64,000 nucleotides of DNA from Cycas panzhihuaensis (Eukaryota; Cycadophyta). How positions within the stretch are numbered: position 1 is the first letter of the stretch; every line of letters starts with the position of its first letter. The notes beneath the pieces were generated by a model. That model made no database searches. It was not told where the DNA came from and saw only the letters and a program-made list of their open reading frames with translations. Made by a program: the position numbers and the translations under genes. This document shows, piece after piece, positions 56,615-64,000 of this stretch. Location: positions 87,489,741-87,553,740 of the forward strand of contig CM041465.1 in the NCBI GenBank assembly GCA_023213395.1, read 5' to 3'.

Positions 56615-59117
56615 GGGAATGCGATCCTACGCCTAGCAAAGAGATACAAAACACAACCTGACTAGGCTAGAGCAGTGAGGATCTCACCTCATGGTCGTCT
56701 GTCTTGTGCGGCACGGAGCTGGGGCGCAAGGTGCCCGGTTGCTTCCTGGCAGGTGCGAGACGAGGCCTTCCTACCCTTGGGATGGCCGGAAGGAAAAGGA
56801 AACCTCGCGTTGCGGCTTCTCGAGGTAATGAGAAGGCAACGAGAGGGCAACAAACTCAACATGCAGCGCGTGAAGTAAGGCATGGGTTGGGAAATACAAC
56901 GTAAATGGGTCTTCTGTCTCTACGTAATGCAATGTAAAAGAAACGGTACAGAAAAGTAAACGTAAAATAAAAGACTATTTCCCTTTTTCTTTTACCTATT
57001 AAGCATGTATAAAAGGCAAGAACGATAAAAAGGAAAAAAACAAAGGAAACGCGAGGAATACCTGAATCCGTGGTTGAGGATGAAGTGCGGATCCTCTCTC
57101 TCGGTTGCGCTCCTTTCCTCTCTCCTCCACGCATGCAACGTCGGTTGGAGGCGACGAAGGGGGTTTACTTACCTCCCCTAAGGCATGCAAAGACTGAATA
57201 AAACGAAAGGACGAAAAGCAAAGCTCGAAACGAAAGGAAGAAGAGATATCGCGAGTAAGCCGACCAGCAGGTTGATCTCGTGCACCACTCCCTCTGACGT
57301 GATCCTGCAAACAAACAGAGAGAATGCCTTCCTCTCGGGGGAGAGGCTACGAAGCACAACAAGATATATGTGTATATACTGAGACGAAATCAACTAAACT
57401 AAAGAAACCAAGTTACGCACCAACACGTAACCAAAAATGAAACAACACTGCGCGGTAAGCATACAAACTGTCAAGCACCACAAAATGTACTATATGGGAC
57501 TGAGTGTAGCCTCGGGATGGCTAACTCACGCACGAGTGGTCTCCACGGGGTCCGGGAAGGTAGTGCTAGCAGGCAACGAGATGAGACAGGTAGTAACAGG
57601 TTGCCTACGCCAAAGGAAAAGAACTCAAACCGACCCTCTTAGGCTTCCCTAACCCCGTTTCCTAAGAAAGAGCGGGTGATAAAGGGAGAGAGAGGACAAG
57701 GGACGGAACCCTTGGGGAGAAGGATGGCAATGGGGGACGGAACCCCGCCTATCTCCCTCTAATCCTCGTGAAACCCTTTATACCGACTAGCTTAGAAAAT
57801 GGTGAAAGAGAAAGCTAGAAAGGGAAGGACGAGTCTCAAGGAAATGCAAAGCAATGTAACCAATCTAAGGGCGGCTATAGTAAGTCACCACTAGCCAAGA
57901 TTACTTGCATCCAATGACAAAAGAAGATCCCAAAGCAAGTATATGCCAAAGAGAGGAAGGAAATTGCAAATAGAACAACAAAAAGCAAGGAAAAATGCAC
58001 CAACAAGAGACAAGAAATACCTTGAATGAAGGAGAGCATGCATGCATGCACCTTGGCTACTTGGAGCAAAGAAGACAAGCAATGTCTAAAATTTTTTTTG
58101 GTTTCCTTTGCAAGAAGATGGAAGGGGAAAGCTCCGTGCAAGATGGGAGCTAGAAGTTGTCCTTTGGAGTAGTCTTTCTTGTGAAGAAATGCTTTAGATC
58201 TTTGAGCATTCGTAAGAGAAGGTGAAGCTTGTGATGGAGAGACGTAGGGGGCAGCAATGGCCCTGCAACTCCAGCTGGTAGTAGCCCACTTCACCTCTGT
58301 CCCACTGCTGTAAAAGAAGTTCCTCTTTCAATGTGTCTTTTCTTGTCTTTTTCTTGAAGAGTTGCTCTAGAAAGCTTGAAAATTGAAGTGAAGAATGAGG
58401 CAAATGAGTAGGAAAAAGGGTTTTATGCCTTGGGCACAGCAAGTGAACGTTGGGGGCCTTGGGGCGCCTCGATCGTCGAGCCACGCCAGCTCACGAAAAA
58501 CGCGGCCACTGTCGCGTGGCTTCTTTTTTTAAAATTTTAAACAGTCGTACCGCGGCAAACTTCGCGGTACCGCTGCAAACTCCATGCATCGCTTAGTTTA
58601 CCGTACTGCATCAAAACTCAGAAAAAAGAAAAAAAAGAAGAAAAATACATTATAAAAGTCATAAACATCAGTTTTTAGGGTAAAAGCAGGGGCTAAGACT
58701 GAAATACATCAACTGGGGGAAGGTCTAGGCCATGGGCAAGTACTCAAAATGATGCAAAGAGTCCTAACTAAGGATTAAATCGAACTTAGAAAGGGTTTGC
58801 AACATAAGTGGCACGTGGCAATAAGGACAAACGAGCTGGCAAGAGCATCCTGAGAGACCATGGAGACATCGTGAGTGGCTGTACGCCATACGGGGTGTCG
58901 CATCCGCTTATGGATGCCCCCGCTGTGAGTCGTCATAGGCTAAAGGGTGTCGTTAGGCACATGCATTATGAACAGGCAATCAAACAATGCATATAGGCAG
59001 TATATGTCAATCAAATTACTCCAAATTACCTTAGCAATCATAAGTAAGAAAAGTGAAAACATATACCTGAACAAACACGGTCGACGCATCCCGAGTCCAT
59101 TCCCACTCACTGGAACA
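56615..59117 (-). repeat. LTR C (3' LTR), about 2.5 kb
   Basis: It begins TGTTCCAGTG (sense, at 59117). The other end is placed by aligning TAGGATCGCATTCC with the LTR D end TAGGTGCGATTCCA; the CA terminus is altered, so the end is good to a few bases. It is about 0.7 kb shorter than the other LTRs. It contains a row of palindromic modules (CAAACTTCGCGGTACCGCTG near 58555). Confidence 0.7.
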
Positions 59118-59170
59118 TCGCCTGGCAGAGCCTCACCGCCTAAGCGCAATGTGATGGCGAATGCTGACAA

Positions 59171-59860
59171 TCAAGAAACATGAGTAGCACATGCATATAT
59201 ATAAAGAAAAGCAATAAAGAGCAGCACGTGATCCAAGGGCGTAGGCAAGTGTCGTGGCAGCGCTGGACAAGGGAGACAGAGACGAGGACAACGTAGGGTC
59301 GCCACGTCGTCTAGGCATCGACCTGCGACTGGAATAAACAAGTGAAAGGGGATGCCCCCGTTGCCGAAGTGCAACATGAAGTGAGAGGCATCCAACAAAG
59401 CAAAACAAGTACAGCTGACTGACAACAACCGGAAACTTGGGCACGGGCTGGCCAGGCAAGTCTCAGGGGCGATCATCAAGGAGAGGAAGGCGACGCTCAA
59501 GGATGAGGCAGACGAGGCAGCCTCGACGATGAGGTGCCTTGGGATATCTTGAATATCTGGCGATGAGAAACGAGCCAAGGGACTGGCCAGACGCGAGGTT
59601 CTCGGTGAGGGCACCGCACTGCAAACCCAGGTGAGATGGGACACCACGACCTGAGAATCGCAAAACAACACAATGGAACCGCGAAAGCGAAGAGCATCGC
59701 AGAGGGCCTCAATAGCGGTAGTGTACTCGGCCGTTATTGGTGGCCTCAGAAGAAAGACCGAGCGCAGTAGTCGTGGTCCTGAGGGGCTACTGAGAATCCA
59801 TGCAGCATGAGGGTCCGGGTTGCCGCGACTTACGCCATCGGTGAAAATAAGGAGAGACAT
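59171..59860 (-). CDS. Extra RNase H (aRH-like) ORF of element C, 229 aa
   Basis: A type-I RNase H fold: LIFTDGVSRGNPDPHAAW (residues 4-21, first Asp), ITAEYTTAIEALCDAL (residues 42-57, catalytic Glu), and IVLFCDSQVVVSHLT (residues 62-76, third acidic residue). IPRHLIVEAASSAS near residue 105 matches the region of HIPR.N.EAD.LA. The first three catalytic positions are intact. The last 100 residues are Leu/Ser/Cys-rich, probably out of frame relative to the ancestor. The start is the ATG two codons before the first strand; an upstream start or a splice is possible. The ORF stops 54 bases before the LTR. It would degrade RNA of RNA/DNA hybrids during reverse transcription. Confidence 0.6.
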   Translation of the reverse strand: MSLLIFTDGVSRGNPDPHAAWILSSPSGPRLLRSVFLLRPPITAEYTTAIEALCDALRFRGSIVLFCDSQVVVSHLTWVCSAVPSPRTSRLASPLARFSSPDIQDIPRHLIVEAASSASSLSVAFLSLMIAPETCLASPCPSFRLLSVSCTCFALLDASHFMLHFGNGGIPFHLFIPVAGRCLDDVATLRCPRLCLPCPALPRHLPTPLDHVLLFIAFLYIYACATHVS

Positions 59861-60379
59861 GACCGGATGTTGAGCTTTGGCAATAAAACACCAATAGTAA
59901 TAAAAGCAACACGAGACTCGAATAACAAACGCGAATCGAGCCGTGAAGTGGAGTAGGACCTAGCAATGAGGCTACCCGAGAACGAGAGCAAGTCATCAGG
60001 GCACTGACTGGGAGTGAGCGGAAGACGGGCGCCCCGGAGTCCCCAAAAGGCGCCGGAAGCAAAACATGCCCCCGGACGGGGGGAGCATTTCCTTTGGGGG
60101 CCCCGGGAGCGAAAAAGGGTCAGAAATGAGTCCAGAACGGCGAAACGAGCCAAACGAGTATAAACTCGGGCACGCACGGGAGCAACGCGCAAAACGATGC
60201 AAAACGGGCCCTCCAAAAAGCACAAACATGAAGCGCCATAAATGCCTTCGCAAGGGGAAGCAAGAAGGGCGTCCATGGGGCACAATGGGCGACAGGGCCG
60301 AAGGGGAAAGTGACCGGTGACGAGACGGTCCCAATGACCGCCACGGTTAAAAGAAGAAGTGCCCACCGGGGCCCCCGCC

Positions 60380-60388
60380 TATATAAGG
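60380..60388 (+). promoter_or_regulatory. TATA box of the antisense PMD gene, element C
   Basis: TATATAAGG on the plus strand, with ATTCATTTTCAC starting 28 bases after the box and CTAGAGCC further on, all shared with element B at 39256. It points towards the PMD gene and away from the aRH ORF. Confidence 0.6.
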
Positions 60389-60543
60389 AAAATCAATGAA
60401 AACCGGATTCATTTTCACCGACTCTCGCATTTAAACTAGAGCCTTTTCCTTACGACGGAGCGCCACCCGATTTCGTGAGGCACGCCGAGGACGATCCGAC
60501 CGTCGGATTCGGCGAGGGGACAACACACGATCCCGGAGACGCT

Positions 60544-62560
60544 ATGGCGACCGTCAGACCGGACCCAGTGAGTGGATCCAACGATACCCTAGTCGTTTCA
60601 AAGCTCAAAGTTTATTGCTCTTTAAATTAATTTTAATGCATTTTGCGCCCCTCATGGGCGATTAGAGGCCTCTCGGAGTCCAAGCGGACCGGGAAAGAGG
60701 CGGGGACAGGCATTAACGACCACGGTCCCTGGCCCCACGGGGGGGGGACCACCACAAAAATTTGATTTTCTGGGCCAAAAACCCTCTTTTCAGAGGGGTC
60801 ATCTGCAAGAATTGGGATCACGCGATCTTGGGCTGCGGATCATGCAGAACAATCATGAAGGGCACCATGACTGCCGCTAAGTTTAGGAAGCTAAAATGAC
60901 TAATAAAATAAAGGACGGGGGCCCCCAAAAGGCTCCCAAACTCAGAAAAAACAACTGGGAGACAGCTAGGAGCCTAGGTGACCGCTAGGAGACTAACTTC
61001 TGATTTTCACCGGTCATTCTGCCATCATGGATAATCATGAGAATGTCGGCATGCCCATCTTGAGTTGGATGGAGATGTCGACCGAGGAGGATAGGCGATC
61101 CTGAAGAGATGCCTGTCTAAGGCCACGAAGACCCCGGTTCGCAGACGGATCGAGACTCCTAGTGGACATAGTGTCGCCTTGGGACGAGGAGGCACGTATT
61201 CCACTTACCGCAGACGGAGACGTCACCATTACTCCGAGGACGCCGACGGATCCACAGGAGTGCCGGCGGCCGGGAGACCCGTGGTGAGGCCGCTTTAGAC
61301 CGAGGCGGACACACGGAGGCGGCTCGGTTCCTCACGGGGAACCGGATGGCGTGAGGGGAGCTCCCCTCCGCAGTCCCTTCGGGGATTCCTGCGAGGAAAC
61401 TTATTTTACTATGCATTCATTCCGGATCTCCGGAAAATGTAACTACAGAGAGATCCCGGAGGATGGGTGGGCCAAAGACGGGTGTGAGGCCGAGAGGATG
61501 GATCGGGCGACTCTGGTTGCGGCGAACCTCGCCGCTCAACTAGATGCTATCGTGAGGTCGCGGAGGAGGACTCTCATACAAAGACGCTGTTGCGGTCGGG
61601 TTTTTGATCATTTCATGCGGTGGCACCAGTAGGGGACCGCTCCCCATATCGAGGTGGGCCCCGATGGTCCACTGTGTGGCGACGAGGTTCAGAGGGACAG
61701 AGGACCGCCTCATGTCCGCTTGGTTTGCCGACGACATCACTCGACCTCCTCACGGCGGACTACGTGGCAAATCCATACACAGGCGTGAGGTGGGCGGCGA
61801 TGACCCAGCCAGAGGAGGAGGAGCACCCATCGAGGACGGTGGACGACGGGATGATGACGGCGATGATGGGAGAGATGGGGCGAGCCCACCACGTCACCGG
61901 GGACGTAGCAGACCATCCTGAGTCAGCCGCAGAGGGGCAGTCCATCGAGAGTCATGGAGACGAGCAGGCAACAGGGACCAAGGCTGTGCTCCGGATCGTG
62001 AGGAGCTCCGAGGGGCGAGGGTCGAACAGGGCCCCTCGCTAGAGATGAGGCAGAGGCGGAGGACGTGCTCGAGGATGAGGCCCCAGTGGCGGGAGCCAGG
62101 AGAGGAGGATGTCGCCCGGCGGAGGGACCGTGGCCACAGCAGTGAGACCTAACCGCTTCCTTAGTCGTTTGACATCTGACAGCAGCTTTGATTTCGCTTT
62201 TCTTATACGCAAGATCGAGGGTACACACCGACACATGGCATGTTGCATCGCGGTGTGTAGCCCGGAGGTACAGAGGCTAGTCGAGGTCATGCGGTGAGAG
62301 AGTTGTTCCCTCAGTTCACGCAGAGGGCAACCGCCCATCCAGTAAGATGCGCCAGATCGATAGGAGCCTATATGCAGCGTTCGCCCACCGGTGAGAGTAC
62401 GAGACATCCAGGTTGCAGAGACCCGGAGCACATGGCATTCGGCAACAAGCAATGAGAGCTCGACGCGACTGTGGGCGGCGAGATGAGCTACGCGACGAGC
62501 CGAGCGGCCGTGAGGGGACACAGGATCAAGACTCGCCTCGGCCCTAGGGGAGCGCCTTAA
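60544..62560 (+). pseudogene. Antisense PMD-like gene of element C
   Basis: Proposed exon 1 is 60544-60567 (MATVRPDP) followed by a perfect GTGAGT donor. Exon 2 begins near 61010. Its first part is frame-broken but reads MDNHENVG and SWMEM, then a PMD core fragment EARIPLTADGDVTIT. The longest frame (61620-62042) has SLDLLTADYVANPYTGVRW followed by acidic residues. A 119 nt intron (62142-62260, GTGAGA to TGTAG) is followed by exon 3 (PEVQRLVEVM). The end is uncertain; an (AC)n run lies near 62680. Indels in exon 2 argue against function despite the otherwise young look of C. Confidence 0.6.
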
Positions 62561-62874
62561 GGCGCCGGAGGATAGGGCGAGAGTCGTCGAGGAGGGACTC
62601 GAGGCGAGAGGGACCGTGATCCAGTCCGCTACGACCACCGGTGGTGGCACAGATGGTCTCGAGGTCGGCCGGCCGACACACACACACACACGGCCACGAC
62701 CCGAGACGGCCTGGACGAGGAGAGCGAGGCAGCCATGAGGCCCAGGAGGAGCCTCGCAGGATGTGGTCCCCTGTAGGGATCACACGCACTGTGACCAACC
62801 CGGGATCGTGATGCCAGCAGTGAGTGGGTATGCACATGTATAGATTTTGACGGAAAGCGCGGGCCTGTGGGGTC

Positions 62875-62922
62875 ATATGTAGGCTCACATGATTGTACCC
62901 CCCCTGCAAGGATCCCAGCTTC
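62875..62922 (+). promoter_or_regulatory. Conserved noncoding block between PMD and integrase (C)
   Basis: CACATGATTGTACCCCCCCT, then GCAAGGATCCCAGCTTC. Aligns with the blocks of B and D. Confidence 0.55.
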
Positions 62923-63531
62923 CCACATACACGATGTACTATGACATTTTTGATATATATACACATGGGGCGATTGGAACCCCACTTTTGACATGAAATG
63001 GCGTGTATCATGTATGGTAGAGGTAGCATGTATAGTTTATTTTGTGAATGAATGATTCTTGTATGTTTGCAAATGTAAATATGAAAATATGCAAGTATGT
63101 GAATGTGTAAATGTATATGTTTTGTTGTAGATACTTGTTGTAAATATATTGTTGTAATATGCATGTGTTTCCTTCCATGTATGGCCATATGTCTAACAGG
63201 AGCACACACATCCACCGTAAGCAGAGGTGATCGAGAGGTGTGAGGTTAGAAGATAGGGCGACATGCACGTCCACAGGGGAGCATAGCGGAATATGCGAAG
63301 GAAACGACAAGCACGGAAGGAGGAGTAACGATACTCCAGCGTCGTCCTAGTTGGGGAATGCCCAAGTAGGAGGACAAAGGTTCCCAAGAGCGCACGGGAA
63401 CGCGGGTTCCGCGGGAGGAACTGGAAGAAGAAACAAGGATCCATCTTAAATTGCCATTCAACCCGTGGTTGGGAGGAATGGGAACAATTTAGAATGGTAG
63501 TTTAGGCTCGTTTCGGAGCACGGTGAGGAAA

Positions 63532-64000
63532 TCACGCGTAGAACTTCTTGAGGAATTTCCCATTGACCGCTTTTTCAAACTCCAGGCCGTCCAAGGTGGC
63601 GATCCTATATGCGCCGTTGCCGAGGCTGTCGAGAACGACGAAGGGACCTACCCACTTGGGCCCGAATTTGGCCAAGCGATCGTAGAGATATTCCAATTTG
63701 AGGACATGGTCCCCAGGACACAAAGGACGAGTACGGAGGCGTTTATCGTATGTCCTTTGAAGACGGGCTTTCGAGGCAAGGTTCGCCTGGTAAGCCGCTA
63801 AGCGCTTCTCATCCAGGGCTTCGAGGTCGAGGAGGCGAGCCTGGCGAATAGACTCCTCATCGATGAGGCCTCGAAGGGAAACCCGAAGAGAAGGAATCTC
63901 CACTTCCAGCGGAGTATCGCCGCCCGCATACACTAACGAGAATGGGGTCATCCCTGAGTCGTCCTGATAGAGGTGCCAGAAGCCATTGGCTGGGAGCCGG
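63532..64000 (-). pseudogene. Integrase C-terminus of element C (runs off the window)
   Basis: The 63532-63951 frame (139 aa) is open: MTPFSLVYAGG, then LDLEALDEKRLAAYQANLA, CPGDHVLKLEYLYDRLAKFG, PKWVGPFVVLDSLGNGAYRI and NGKFLKKFYA. It contains the GPY/F-like module (KWVGPFVV) of plant gypsy integrases. Before MTPFS, the residues expected by comparison with D appear in another frame (TSIRTTQG), so a one-base indel lies close to 63955. The catalytic core is outside the window. Confidence 0.8.

Larger units (their letters stand above)
56615..64000 (-). mobile_element. Tat-like element C, 3' part (youngest looking)
   Basis: Minus strand order from the window end: integrase C-terminus (64000 to 63532), region with the antisense PMD gene on the plus strand, aRH ORF (59860 to 59171), 3' LTR (59117 to about 56615). 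The sequence is much richer in CG dinucleotides than B, D or E, and the integrase and aRH frames are long and open. It sits in intron 1 of the D antisense gene. Confidence 0.8.

Noticed and set aside
59830-60366. 178 aa minus-strand ORF upstream of the aRH ORF
   Set aside because: Cys/Leu/Arg-rich, overlaps the aRH start in another frame. Part of it has a diverged counterpart in B (38976-39251), but no domain is visible; kept as possible leader sequence only.
62544-63215. 223 aa minus-strand ORF
   Set aside because: Crosses the conserved noncoding block and the AC microsatellite, antisense to PMD exon 3; no homologue frame in B or D.
1-64000. tRNA, rRNA, organelle or bacterial genes
   Set aside because: None seen on either strand; all recognisable coding similarity is to plant transposable elements plus one ankyrin gene relic.

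Overview
The window looks like repeat-dense nuclear heterochromatin of a plant with a large genome. Everything recognisable is a plant-type transposable element: Tat-like Ty3/gypsy elements with 2.5-3.2 kb LTRs, a Ty1/copia element, an L1-type LINE with a plant DUF4283-like ORF1, and solo LTRs. The only host-gene trace is a decayed fragment resembling the plant ankyrin/RING E3 ligase XBAT32. I see no bacterial operons, no tRNA or rRNA genes and no intact host gene. I cannot name the species; a gymnosperm or other large-genome seed plant is a guess.

Layout. 1-6993 is the 5' half of a Tat-like element on the minus strand (protease, gag, primer binding site, 3.18 kb LTR). It abuts a copia element (6999-11035, plus) broken by a 637 bp solo LTR. 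11.0-14.3 kb is unassigned. 14.3-19.7 kb is a decayed LINE with internal duplications. 21.55-28.05 kb is an old, internally deleted Tat-like element (E, plus). 28.0-34.4 kb is AT-rich and holds an orphan copia-type primer binding site and the XBAT32-like pseudogene. 34.4-34.66 kb is the 5' part of a copia gag, followed by the 3' end of a minus-strand Tat element (B, 34658-42651). B is broken by a plus-strand Tat element (D, 42657-about 56614), and D is broken by a minus-strand Tat element (C, about 56615 to the window end).

The most interesting system is carried by these Tat-like elements. All four copies that reach the region carry a second gene, antisense to gag-pol, that encodes a plant-mobile-domain (PMD)-like protein. 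It appears to have its own TATA promoter, a tiny first exon, a first intron of about 0.5 kb, and a 119-126 nt GT-AG intron at the same place in all four copies. The extra RNase H (aRH-like) domain lies downstream of integrase and of the antisense gene, next to the 3' LTR, instead of between RNase H and integrase. The element plan is therefore LTR-PBS-gag-PR-RT-RH-INT-[antisense PMD gene]-aRH-PPT-LTR.

A second notable point is the order of the flanks. The left flank of LTR B (34.66 kb) and the right flank of LTR 1 (6.99 kb) carry the same 5 bp target duplication, and the copia gag reading frame continues from one to the other. They look like the two sides of one insertion, but they occur in permuted order. 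This suggests a tandem segmental duplication, a circular intermediate or a misassembly.

Nearly every reading frame is broken by stops and frameshifts. Only element C keeps a CpG-rich composition and long open frames, so it is probably the youngest insertion.
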